From Hyphomicrobium sp. CS1GBMeth3 (GTDB lineage Bacteria; Pseudomonadota; Alphaproteobacteria; Rhizobiales; Hyphomicrobiaceae), in NCBI RefSeq assembly GCF_900117455.1, contig NZ_FPHO01000002.1, forward strand, positions 186,001 through 250,000: a stretch of 64,000 nt of DNA, given 5' to 3'. The notes under the pieces were generated by a model. The model was not told the DNA's origin and did not search any database. It saw only the letters and a list, made by a program, of their open reading frames with translations. Of the stretch, positions 31,635 to 41,001 are shown in pieces (the first letter of the stretch is position 1; each line of letters starts with the position of its first letter). The position numbers and the translations under genes are program-made.

Positions 31635-32498
31635 ATGACGGACGAAATCGGACAGCAGATCGGGGACGAAGGACCGGGCTGGGAAGCGCCTGATGGCGAC
31701 CTCGCGCCGGCAGCGTCCGAAGCGCTTATCGTCGATGTCGGGACCTTCGAGGGGCCTCTCGATCTCCTGCTGGCGCTGGCGCGTACGCACAAGGTGGATC
31801 TCTCGAAGATCTCGATCCTTGCCCTGGTCGATCAGTATATCGCCTACATCGCGGAGGCGCAGCGGCTCAAAATCGAGATCGCCGCTGACTATCTGGTGAT
31901 GGCGGCGTGGCTGACGTTTCTCAAGTCGCGCCTGCTTCTGCCCAAGGAGAAGGAGGAGGGCGAGGAGCTTTCCGCCGACGAGATGGCGCAGCGGCTGGCG
32001 TTCCGCCTCATGCGGCTCGAGGCGATGCGGCGCGCCATCGGCGAGTTGATGACGCGCAAGCGGCTCGGTCGCGACGTGTTTCCGCGCGGCATGCCCGAGC
32101 GCATCGAGACCGTGAGCGAAGTGCGCTGGACGGCCGAGATCTACGACCTGCTCAAAGCCTATTCCGAGCTGCGTCGGCGCACGGTCAAGGTCACGCACGT
32201 CGTCAAGGCGCGACGGGTGTGGTCGATCAAGCAGGCCCGAACCAAGCTCGAGGGTCTGGTCGGGCACGAGATCGGTGAATGGGTCGAGCTCGAGCAGTGC
32301 CTCAAGACGTATCTCGCGACGGAGGAGGAGGACAAAACGGTTCTCGCAAGCTCCTTCGGTGCCACGCTCGAGATGGCGCGCGAGGGCATGATCGAGCTCA
32401 AACAAGAGGCGCCGTTCTCGCCGATCTACATGCGCCGGCGCGAGGATGGTGCCGAGTGGGAGCGCGTGGAGGTGGTTCTCGGCGGGCCGCAGACGTGA
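31635..32498 (+). CDS. scpA: Segregation and condensation protein A
   Basis: Kleisin subunit of the SMC-ScpAB chromosome condensation complex, 287 residues. The N-terminal conserved block VGTFEGPLDLLLALARTHK is followed by DLSKISILALVDQYIAYI and LVMAAWLTFLKSRLLLP. A variable acidic segment follows, and the C-terminal winged helix contains FGATLEMAREGMIELKQ. It bridges the SMC heads and binds ScpB. It stands directly upstream of scpB, with about 80 bases to the preferred scpB start. Confidence 0.96.
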   Translation: MTDEIGQQIGDEGPGWEAPDGDLAPAASEALIVDVGTFEGPLDLLLALARTHKVDLSKISILALVDQYIAYIAEAQRLKIEIAADYLVMAAWLTFLKSRLLLPKEKEEGEELSADEMAQRLAFRLMRLEAMRRAIGELMTRKRLGRDVFPRGMPERIETVSEVRWTAEIYDLLKAYSELRRRTVKVTHVVKARRVWSIKQARTKLEGLVGHEIGEWVELEQCLKTYLATEEEDKTVLASSFGATLEMAREGMIELKQEAPFSPIYMRRREDGAEWERVEVVLGGPQT

Positions 32499-32580
32499 TG
32501 CAGCCCGCGTAGGATGAGCATGAGCGCAGGACGAGCGCGTGCTTCACAGCACGACCGCTGCGCCGGACAGGGAAGGCGAC

Positions 32581-33450
32581 ATGGTTCCGCCGAAACTCAG
32601 AGTTGTGACGCGCGACGGCGTCGAGGACGACGGCGCGCTCGATGAAACGGAAGCGCCCGAGGCCGTCGAGCTTGCGCGCGCGCTGTCGGAGGTCGAGGCG
32701 GCCGAGGCGGGGCTTGCGCCCACGCCAGAGCAACGGCTCGAGGATCAGCGCATCGTCGAAGCGCTGCTGTTTGCTTCTCCCACGCCGCTCGACGAAGCCT
32801 GGCTTGCACAGCATTTGCGCCACGGCAGCGACATCGGCGCGCTGCTCGCCGACATCAAGGCGATCTATGCGCCGCGTGGCGTCAACCTCCTGCGCGTTGC
32901 CGGCAAGTGGGTGTTCCGGACCGCGGAGGATCTCGGCTATCTGCTCGAGCGGCATGCCGTCGAGGAGCGGCGGCTGTCGCGGGCGGCGCTCGAGACGCTG
33001 GCCATCATCTCCTATCACCAGCCGGTGACACGGGCCGAGATCGAGGAGATCCGCGGCGTGACGACCTCGGTCGGGACGCTCGATATTCTCATGGAGGCGG
33101 GCTGGGTTCGCCCTCGCGGGCGCCGGCGTGCGCCCGGCAAGCCGCTGACCTACGGCACGACCGAGAGCTTCCTCGCGCATTTCGGGCTCGACAGCGTCAA
33201 GGATCTGCCGGGGCTCGCGGACCTCAAGGCGCAGGGTCTGCTCGACGGGCATCTGCCGCCCGGATTTACGGTGCCCGATCCCTCGATCGCGGCCTCTCTG
33301 ATGCCGGACGAATTGCCGCTGGAGGATGCGCCTGACGAGGCGGAAACCGGCGAAGAGGCCGAAGAGGAGGAGACGGCCGAGGACGAGGCCGTCGAGGGCC
33401 GCGCCGATGGCGACTTGCCGGATGGCGACGGCGAGAGTAAGCCAGACTGA
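32581..33450 (+). CDS. scpB: Segregation and condensation protein B
   Basis: Dimeric winged-helix partner of ScpA in the SMC complex, 289 residues from the ATG at 32581, which has AGGGAAGG five bases upstream; the longer frame from 32539 starts with GTG and lacks support. Conserved blocks are RIVEALLFASPTPLDEAWLA, VNLLRVAGKWVFRTAEDL and ALETLAIISYHQPVTRAEIE, then a winged helix with GVTTSVGTLDILMEAGWV. The last roughly 50 residues are strongly acidic and not part of the conserved fold. Confidence 0.96.
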   Translation: MVPPKLRVVTRDGVEDDGALDETEAPEAVELARALSEVEAAEAGLAPTPEQRLEDQRIVEALLFASPTPLDEAWLAQHLRHGSDIGALLADIKAIYAPRGVNLLRVAGKWVFRTAEDLGYLLERHAVEERRLSRAALETLAIISYHQPVTRAEIEEIRGVTTSVGTLDILMEAGWVRPRGRRRAPGKPLTYGTTESFLAHFGLDSVKDLPGLADLKAQGLLDGHLPPGFTVPDPSIAASLMPDELPLEDAPDEAETGEEAEEEETAEDEAVEGRADGDLPDGDGESKPD

Positions 33451-33607
33451 ACTTGTCAACTTTTGCAGGATTTCCTGCGGCCGTAGTCCTGTCCTCCTCA
33501 TCCGGACGCGATCCACCGAACGGACGTCTAGACTCGTTACGGATCGTTTGCGCGCCACGGCGCGCGAGGCTGGGAGGTCACGCTTCGGGATCGGGCCGGG
33601 TTCACGC

Positions 33608-34771
33608 GTGACGAATTGGTTCATCAGCACATCGGGTAAGACGCGCTCGGGCGAGCCTGCGCCCGGTAAGGCGCGCGTGCGTGCCGGGGCGACGTTCGCC
33701 GCTAAGCTGACATTCGACGCAGTTACGAAAACCTACGGGGAGCGACCGGCGGTCGACGCGCTGTCGCTCGAGATCGCGCCGGGTGAGGTCGTGTGCCTGC
33801 TCGGCCCGTCGGGCTGTGGAAAGACGACGCTGCTTCGGCTTGCAGCTGGCATCGAGCGCCTTACCAGCGGGCGCATTCTGATCAGCGATCGTGAGGTGGC
33901 GGGGCCAGCGCGTTTCGTGCAACCCGAGGATCGCAGCGTTGGCCTGATGTTTCAGGATTTCGCGCTGTTCCCGCATCTCAGCATTCTCGAGAACGTTGCG
34001 TTCGGGCTCAAGGGGTTGCCGCGCGAGGAAGCGCGGCGGGAGGCGCTTTCCATCCTGTCGCGTGTCGGGCTCGAGCGGTATGCGGACCAGTATCCGCACA
34101 TTCTCTCCGGCGGGCAGCAGCAGCGCGTGGCGCTGGCGCGGGCCATCGTGCCGCGCCCGGCCGTCATGCTGATGGATGAACCCTTCTCCGGTCTCGACGT
34201 GCAGTTGCGTGACGCCATGCAGGAGGAGACGCTGGCGCTGATCCGCGAGACGCGCGCAACGTGCATGATCGTGACGCACCATCCCGAGGAGGCGATGCGG
34301 CTCGGCGACCGGATTGCCGTGATGCGCGCGGGGCGGATCGTGCAGACAGGACGCGCCGAAGATCTCTACAACAATCCGGCGGCGTTGTTCGTCGCGCGGC
34401 TGTTCTCGGAGATCAACGAGGTGGAGGTGCCGGTGCGGGCTGGGCAAATCGCCACGCCGATCGGCCGGTTGTCGGCACCGGGGTTAGCGGACGGGGCGCG
34501 GGCGACGCTTTGCATCCGTGAGCGGAGCGTGGAGCTGGTGCCAGCGAGCGGCAACGGCAAGGACGCGGGAACGGCGCTCAAGGGGCGCATCCGGAGCGCA
34601 AAATTCCTGGGCGATGCCGTGCGTTACGAGGTGGCGGTGGAAGGCTTCGATGCGCCGCTGAACGCGCGAACGGTCTCGGGGCCGCAGCTCAAAGAGGGCA
34701 GTGAGGTCGCCGTGCGCATCGATCCAGTCGCGGCGCTCGTCTTTCCGTCAAATGACGACAAAACACCTTGA
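33608..34771 (+). CDS. ABC transporter ATPase (FbpC/PotA type), no permease nearby
   Basis: About 387 residues. An ABC ATPase domain shows Walker A GPSGCGKTT, Q-loop VGLMFQDFALFPH, signature LSGGQQQRVALARA, Walker B AVMLMDEPFSGLD and H-loop MIVTHHPEEAM. It is followed by a regulatory TOBE-like C-terminal region (about 270-387), as in iron(III), sulfate or polyamine importers. The frame is open into scpB (to 33326), but that part is frame-shadow; a GTG at 33608 is the best start, with moderate confidence. No permease or binding protein is adjacent, so the substrate cannot be inferred. Confidence 0.88.
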   Translation: MTNWFISTSGKTRSGEPAPGKARVRAGATFAAKLTFDAVTKTYGERPAVDALSLEIAPGEVVCLLGPSGCGKTTLLRLAAGIERLTSGRILISDREVAGPARFVQPEDRSVGLMFQDFALFPHLSILENVAFGLKGLPREEARREALSILSRVGLERYADQYPHILSGGQQQRVALARAIVPRPAVMLMDEPFSGLDVQLRDAMQEETLALIRETRATCMIVTHHPEEAMRLGDRIAVMRAGRIVQTGRAEDLYNNPAALFVARLFSEINEVEVPVRAGQIATPIGRLSAPGLADGARATLCIRERSVELVPASGNGKDAGTALKGRIRSAKFLGDAVRYEVAVEGFDAPLNARTVSGPQLKEGSEVAVRIDPVAALVFPSNDDKTP

Positions 34772-34907
34772 ATTTCAAATTGGTAATGCCCACGTGCGGG
34801 AACGTGGCGCGCTTGCAGCTCACAAGTGTTTCTGCGATAGTGCACGCGAAAAGACAGCAAAATTAAATGGCGCTTAGCGTCGATGCTGGCCCAGAAGGAG
34901 GCCCTCC

Positions 34908-35120
34908 ATGGGGTTGAGTGCGACCCATCTCCTGTTGTTGCTCGTCGTCGTCGTCCTCTTGTTCGGACGCAATAAGATCTCGGATCTCATGGGTGACGTT
35001 GCGCGTGGCATCAAGAGCTTCAAGAAGGGGCTCAATGAGGACGAGACGCCGATCGCTGCCGAGCCGAAGGTGATCGACAACACGGTTCAGGCCGAGCGCG
35101 ACAAGTCGAAAGCGGGCTGA
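34908..35120 (+). CDS. tatA: Twin-arginine translocase subunit TatA
   Basis: Pore-forming subunit of the Tat system that exports folded proteins, 70 residues. One N-terminal membrane span ([14 protein letters not shown]) leads into the hinge [20 protein letters not shown], an amphipathic helix and a charged tail. A strong AAGGAGG ribosome-binding site lies at 34895-34901, six bases before the ATG. First gene of tatA-tatB-tatC, which is followed by serS and surE as in other Hyphomicrobiales. Confidence 0.96.
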   Translation: MGLSATHLLLLLVVVVLLFGRNKISDLMGDVARGIKSFKKGLNEDETPIAAEPKVIDNTVQAERDKSKAG

Positions 35121-35155
35121 CCGCCTTCGGTGCGGCCGGAAATCGGGACGTTCCG

Positions 35156-35626
35156 ATGTTCGACGTGAGTTGGAGCGAGCTGCTCATTCTAGGCCTCGTG
35201 GCGCTTGTCGTCGTGGGGCCGAAGGAGTTGCCGCGTTTTCTCAATACGCTTGGCAAGTATGCGGGCGTGGTGAAGCGGCAGGCCAACGAGTTCCGTGCGG
35301 TCTTCGAGCAGGCGATGCGCGAAGCCGAGATGGAAGATATCCGCAAAGAGGTCAATTCGGTCCGCGACGGCGTGAAGGCTTCGCTGGATCAGGCGACACG
35401 CTCAGTCGAAGGCGTCAAGGACGCGGCCAAGGTCGATATTGCCGCCGCTGCTCCCCCGGCTCAGATCGCGTCTGATGGCACCTCGCCTGCGGAGAGTGTG
35501 CCGGCTGTGGCATCGGATGCGCCGCCGGCCGCAACGCCTGTGGAGCCCGATCCGGTTGCGGCACCGACAGAATCCGACAAAGAGCCTGAGGCGGTTTCCT
35601 CCACTTCCAAGGCAGGGGCGGCTTGA
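35156..35626 (+). CDS. tatB: Twin-arginine translocase subunit TatB
   Basis: Receptor-complex subunit of the Tat system, 156 residues. It opens MFDVSWSELLILGLVALVVV, with the TatB-specific Glu in the membrane span and the hinge GPKELPRFLNTLGKY. An amphipathic helix and a long A/P/E-rich tail (about 90-156) follow. Its TGA overlaps the tatC ATG by one base, which points to coupled translation. Confidence 0.95.
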   Translation: MFDVSWSELLILGLVALVVVGPKELPRFLNTLGKYAGVVKRQANEFRAVFEQAMREAEMEDIRKEVNSVRDGVKASLDQATRSVEGVKDAAKVDIAAAAPPAQIASDGTSPAESVPAVASDAPPAATPVEPDPVAAPTESDKEPEAVSSTSKAGAA

Positions 35627-36456
35627 TGCAGGAAAGCCTGCCGCGTCCAGGACAGGACGATATTGACGCTTCGAAAGCGCCGCTGCTCGACCACCTGATC
35701 GAGCTGCGTCAGCGGCTGATCTATTCGGCTGCCGCGTTCCTCGTCACGTTCCTGCTGTGCTTCTCGGTTGCACGCTATATCTACGAAATACTGGTGTGGC
35801 CCTACGTCTGGGCGTCCGGTAGCGATCATGTGCGCCTCATCGCGACGCACTTCCTCGAGCAGATCTTCACGCACTTGAAGCTCGCACTGTTCGGCGCGGC
35901 GTTCCTGTCGTTCCCGGTGGTCGCGGCGCAGATCTATAAGTTCGTCGCGCCGGGTCTCTACAAGAACGAGCGGCAGGCTTTTCGGCCGTATCTCATCGCG
36001 ACGCCGGTGTTCTTCGTGCTTGGGGCGGCTGTGGTCTACTTCGTCGCCATGCCGGTGTTGATCAAGTTCTCGATCGGGCTTGCCCATACGGCGAGCGCGT
36101 CGGGACCCGCGACCATCGAGCTGATGCCGAAGGTCTCGGAGTATCTGTCGCTTATCATGACGCTCATCTTCGGCTTCGGCATCTGTTTCCAGTTGCCGGT
36201 CGTGCTGACGCTGCTGGCGCGCGTCGGCATCGTTACAGCGGACACGCTGCGCCGCGGGCGGCGGTTCGCCATTGTCGGCATCTTCGCCGTGGCGGCCGTG
36301 CTGACGCCGCCTGACGCCATCAGCATGGTCATCATGGCGATGCCGACGGTGCTGCTCTACGAGCTTGCTATCATGGCCGTTGCCTGGGTTGAAAAGCAGG
36401 AGGCGGCGAAGCGCGCCGAGCAGGATGGATCGGCGCCCGGTGGGGCCGCGACTTAG
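35626..36456 (+). CDS. tatC: Twin-arginine translocase subunit TatC
   Basis: Six-span core of the Tat receptor that recognises the twin-arginine signal. 276 residues from the ATG at 35626, overlapping the tatB stop. Recognisable are LLDHLIELRQRLIYS at the N-terminus, the periplasmic loop with FLEQIFTHLKLALF, the fingerprint FVAPGLYKNERQAFRP, and LTPPDAISMVIMAMPTVLLYEL near the C-terminus. The short C-terminal tail is charged. A weak hairpin follows the stop. Confidence 0.96.
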   Translation: MQESLPRPGQDDIDASKAPLLDHLIELRQRLIYSAAAFLVTFLLCFSVARYIYEILVWPYVWASGSDHVRLIATHFLEQIFTHLKLALFGAAFLSFPVVAAQIYKFVAPGLYKNERQAFRPYLIATPVFFVLGAAVVYFVAMPVLIKFSIGLAHTASASGPATIELMPKVSEYLSLIMTLIFGFGICFQLPVVLTLLARVGIVTADTLRRGRRFAIVGIFAVAAVLTPPDAISMVIMAMPTVLLYELAIMAVAWVEKQEAAKRAEQDGSAPGGAAT

Positions 36457-36479
36457 AGCGCAGTCCCGCTCTCGTTTTT
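36456..36479 (+). terminator. Possible terminator after tatC
   Basis: GAGCG and CGCTC form a short five-pair stem around CAGTCC directly at the tatC stop, followed by TCGTTTTTC. The stem is short, so this is only a candidate. Confidence 0.4.
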
Positions 36480-36639
36480 CAGGATTTACGCTGCAGACTG
36501 GTAGGGTTCGCAACGATCGTGGTCCAGGTCTCTGGACCGCGCGCACTGGGCAGCCTATACCGTCGCCGTCGGTTCGTAGCGGCGCCCCACTCTCAGTTGA
36601 TACGTCCGGGTCAAGGCGAGAGCATTCCGCTCTCGCTGA

Positions 36640-37980
<1,341 letters not shown>

Positions 37981-38129
37981 GACTGCCTTGAACGGCGGTA
38001 AGGCTGCGACGAGCTGCGGCGCCTGCCGCTTGACCGACGTGCTATCCTGTCTCGAACTGGATGGCTGGCCAAGCGGAGCAAGGACACGTTCCGCATTGTG
38101 TCCGTAACGACGTTGGGTGCAGGTTTCGC

Positions 38130-38930
38130 ATGCGCATTCTGGTGACGAACGACGACGGGGCGGGCGCGCATGGGCTCTCCGTGCTGCACCAGATTGCACG
38201 CTCGCTCTCCGACGATGTGTGGATCGTGGCGCCCGAGATGAACCAGAGCGGCGCCTCGCATGCGCTGACGCTACAGGTGCCGCTTCGCTACCGCGAGGTC
38301 GGCGAGCGGGCTTTCGCCGTGCGCGGCACGCCGGCTGATTGCGTGATCATGGGCATTCGTCACGTGCTCAAGGACAAGGCGCCGGATCTGGTGCTTTCGG
38401 GCGTCAACCACGGCTCCAACCTTGCCGAGGACGTGACCTATTCCGGCACCATCGCGGGGGCCATGGAGGGCACGCTGCTCGGCGTCCGGTCCATCGCCAT
38501 GAGCCTCACCATCGGGTTCGATCCCGAGGGCAAGCAGCATTGGAAGACGCCGCTCGAGTACGGTCCGCGCATTGTCGAGCAGCTGCTGGCCGGCGAATGG
38601 CCGGCGATGACGCTCATGAACGTCAATTACCCGGACCTTGCGCCCGGCGACGTCAAAGGCATCGCGGCGACGCGGCAGGGACGGCGCGACCAGGGTGGGC
38701 TTCACATCGAGGAGCGCAGCGACACGTGGGGTGATCCCTACTTCTGGGTCGGCTTCAAGCGCCGACGCATGGACCCGCCTCAGGGAACGGACCTGCGTGC
38801 AATCGCTGATGGTCTGATCTCGGTGACGCCACTCCATCTTAACCTTACGCACGAGGCGACGCGTGAAAGTCTCGGAGCATCGCTATCGCTTGGCGAGGCG
38901 GAAGGGACGCGCCGCAAGGGCGCCGGCTAA
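38130..38930 (+). CDS. surE: 5'/3'-nucleotidase SurE
   Basis: Metal-dependent nucleoside monophosphate phosphatase, 266 residues from the ATG at 38130. It begins MRILVTNDDG, whose paired Asp bind metal, followed by VWIVAPEMNQSGASHALT, the gate motif GTPADCVIMG and VLSGVNHGSNLAEDVTYSGT. The upstream 23 codons of open frame lack homology. In many relatives a protein-isoaspartate methyltransferase gene follows surE, but here the next gene is the LysM/LytM protein. Confidence 0.95.
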   Translation: MRILVTNDDGAGAHGLSVLHQIARSLSDDVWIVAPEMNQSGASHALTLQVPLRYREVGERAFAVRGTPADCVIMGIRHVLKDKAPDLVLSGVNHGSNLAEDVTYSGTIAGAMEGTLLGVRSIAMSLTIGFDPEGKQHWKTPLEYGPRIVEQLLAGEWPAMTLMNVNYPDLAPGDVKGIAATRQGRRDQGGLHIEERSDTWGDPYFWVGFKRRRMDPPQGTDLRAIADGLISVTPLHLNLTHEATRESLGASLSLGEAEGTRRKGAG

Positions 38931-39097
38931 GGGATCGTTCGTCGGCTGAGTTAGCCGCCAAGTCGCCGAGATTTCTCCGTCATCGCAGCACAATCTCAGC
39001 GTACACGATACGTGTGCGGGGTACCGGATTTCCGGTCTGTTTGAGAGCGTCGACCTACCCACTCTTCCCGCTCAGGACGATTCGTGGATCGGCCCCG

Positions 39098-39113
39098 TTA
39101 AGGTTCCCTTAAC
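39098..39113 (+). promoter_or_regulatory. Perfect CtrA-type binding site
   Basis: TTAAGGTTCCCTTAAC matches the full alphaproteobacterial CtrA consensus TTAA-N7-TTAAC without mismatch. The reverse strand also reads TTAA-N7-TTAAC. It ends 41 bases before the ATG of the LysM/LytM lipoprotein gene, in the region where a promoter would be. CtrA control is inferred from the motif only. Confidence 0.7.
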
Positions 39114-39123
39114 GCGTTAAGGG
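39106..39123. repeat. 18-bp perfect palindrome overlapping the CtrA-type site
   Basis: CCCTTAACGCGTTAAGGG is a perfect dyad. It shares its left half with the right half of the CtrA-type site and adds another TTAA, giving three evenly arranged TTAA boxes in 23 bases. It could be an operator for CtrA or another dimeric regulator. Confidence 0.7.
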
Positions 39124-39154
39124 TTACCTGAAATGGGTATTCAGGGTGAGTGGC

Positions 39155-40846
39155 ATGTTTAGTTCTTTGCGTAAATGTCATCTATTCACCATTGAGGGGA
39201 TGAAGGCGGGGGTCGCGATAGCCTCTGCCTCGGCCGCTTTGGCGGGATGCAGCGCAGACATCTCCAGGTTCGACCTGGGGTATTCAGAGGGTGCGCGCGC
39301 CCAGTCTTCGGGTTCCTCCTATGGCACGACAGGGCGTACGGCTTCGGCCGAGTACGGCTCCTCCGGCTATGATCGCCCGACGAGCGGCGGCAGCAGTGTG
39401 TCGCGCTCCGACCTCGCACCGATGACGACGGCCGCCATCCATCAGCCGCAGCAGAGCGGTTCCTACGGCGGCAGCGGCAGCTACGGTGGGCAGGGTAGCT
39501 CCGGGCAGAGCAGCCAGGGCAGCGGCGGCTACAGCGCCGCCCCGAGCTACGGCTCCGGCGTGCAGCAGGATCGTTCCTACGACAATAGCTACAACTCGGG
39601 GGCATCCTCGCGCGGCTCCTCATACGGAAGCGCCTCGTACGGAAGCTCTGGCTCCTACGGCGGGGCTTCGACGAGCACGCCGCGGGCGCCCGATCCGGCG
39701 CCGCAGTACCAGACCGCTGCTCGTACACCGCCGAGCGCCGATATGGGCGCGTCGGGTGAGATGATCGAGGTGCAGCAGGGCGATACGCTCTATTCGCTGT
39801 CGCGACGTCACGGCGTCTCCGTCAACGCGCTCATGTCCGCCAACGGGCTCACCTCCAACAGCCTCAGGCCGGGGCAGCACCTGCGCATGCCGAGCGCCAG
39901 CACACGTCCGCCGGCGGCGACGGTTCCGGCGGCCCCGCCGCGCGAGAATTACGAGGTAGTGGCCGTGCGTCCGGCTCAGGCGGCGGAGGCGCCGTCCGAT
40001 TGGACGCGCCGGTACACCGTGCGCCAGGGTGACTCGCTCTACGCGATCGCGCGGGAGAGTGGCGTCAAGCTCTCCGATCTCGAGCGCTACAACGGCATTG
40101 CGGACTCGCGGCACGTGAAGCCTGGCACGGAGCTCAAGCTGCCGGCGTCGGGCTCTCACATGGCTGAGACGGACACCGCACCTTCGGCACCGGTCGCCCA
40201 AACCGCTCCGACCGAGGAGACCGTCGCGGATGCGGCGCCAGCGGCGCAGACGCCCGTGCCGACGCCCGGCGTGGTCAGCCTCGGCAGCCAGCCGAGCGCG
40301 CCCGCGGCTCAGTCCACACCGCGCCAGCCGACCTTGCTCAATGGCACCGGTACCGCAGGTCTGACGCCGCCCGAGCGTGAGCGCGTGGCACGCGTCGAGA
40401 CCAACACGGCAACCGATGCTGCGGTCTCGCCTATGTCGACGGACAATTCGACGGCGGTGGCGGGCTTCAGCAAGCTTCGCTGGCCGGTTGCAGGCAAGAT
40501 CATCAGCGGGTTCGGTCCACGTCCGGACGGAACGCACAACGACGGCGTCAATCTCGCGGCGCCGATGGGCACGGACATCCATGCGGCCGAGGGCGGCGTG
40601 GTGGCCTACGCGGGCGACGAGCTCAAGGGCTACGGCAACCTCGTGCTGCTGCGGCACGACAACGGCTGGGTGACCGCCTACGCGCATGCCGACGAGATCC
40701 TCGTCAAGCGCGGCGACCGCATCAAGCGCGGTCAGGTGATCGCCAAGGCCGGCCGCACGGGGCAGGTCGAGCAGCCGCAGGTGCATTTCGAGCTGCGGCA
40801 GGGGCAGAAGCCTGTCGACCCGTCCCCGTTCATGGAGCGGTTGTAG
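39155..40846 (+). CDS. LysM/LytM (M23-like) lipoprotein, probable division/amidase regulator (NlpD/DipM-like)
   Basis: 563 residues. An N-terminal signal with lipobox LAGC suggests an outer-membrane lipoprotein. About 45-185 is a Y/G/S-rich low-complexity region. Two LysM domains (about 201-246 and 285-331, each with QGDTLYSL or QGDSLYAI) bind peptidoglycan. A C-terminal LytM domain (about 455-563) follows. In the LytM domain the usual metal-site HxxxD reads NDGVN and the HxH reads QVH, so zinc binding is probably lost, as in NlpD/EnvC-type amidase activators. The ATG at 39155 was chosen for its upstream AGGGTGAG. A CtrA-type site precedes it. Function in septal wall splitting is inferred. 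Confidence 0.9.
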   Translation: MFSSLRKCHLFTIEGMKAGVAIASASAALAGCSADISRFDLGYSEGARAQSSGSSYGTTGRTASAEYGSSGYDRPTSGGSSVSRSDLAPMTTAAIHQPQQSGSYGGSGSYGGQGSSGQSSQGSGGYSAAPSYGSGVQQDRSYDNSYNSGASSRGSSYGSASYGSSGSYGGASTSTPRAPDPAPQYQTAARTPPSADMGASGEMIEVQQGDTLYSLSRRHGVSVNALMSANGLTSNSLRPGQHLRMPSASTRPPAATVPAAPPRENYEVVAVRPAQAAEAPSDWTRRYTVRQGDSLYAIARESGVKLSDLERYNGIADSRHVKPGTELKLPASGSHMAETDTAPSAPVAQTAPTEETVADAAPAAQTPVPTPGVVSLGSQPSAPAAQSTPRQPTLLNGTGTAGLTPPERERVARVETNTATDAAVSPMSTDNSTAVAGFSKLRWPVAGKIISGFGPRPDGTHNDGVNLAAPMGTDIHAAEGGVVAYAGDELKGYGNLVLLRHDNGWVTAYAHADEILVKRGDRIKRGQVIAKAGRTGQVEQPQVHFELRQGQKPVDPSPFMERL

Positions 40847-40863
40847 AACAGGTTTGAAACGGC

Positions 40864-40899
40864 GTGCTTCAGAAAGTCTTCTCCCCTTTCTGAAAGCAC
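40864..40899. terminator. Long hairpin after the LysM/LytM gene
   Basis: GTGCTTCAGAAAG pairs with CTTTCTGA-A-AGCAC over 13 positions with one bulged A and a nine-base loop, 17 bases after the stop. No T-run follows, so it may act as a processing or stabilising element rather than an intrinsic terminator. Confidence 0.5.
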
Positions 40900-40906
40900 A
40901 CTAGGC

Positions 40907-40970
40907 AACGGGCAGCAGGATGCGGGTCGCCGACAGCGGTCGGGTTATGGCGATCTCCCTGCTGCCCGTT
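40907..40970. repeat. 13-bp inverted repeat with 38-base spacer
   Basis: AACGGGCAGCAGG (40907-40919) and CCTGCTGCCCGTT (40958-40970) are exact reverse complements. They lie between the convergent LysM/LytM and DUF815 genes, just beyond another hairpin. Function unknown. Confidence 0.75.
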
Positions 40971-41001
40971 CTCGTTCTGGCGTCAGAGGACGATTAGGGA
41001 C

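Noticed and set aside
33326..33607. Upstream extension of the ABC ATPase frame into scpB
   Set aside because: The translation is a basic, low-complexity shadow of the acidic ScpB tail.
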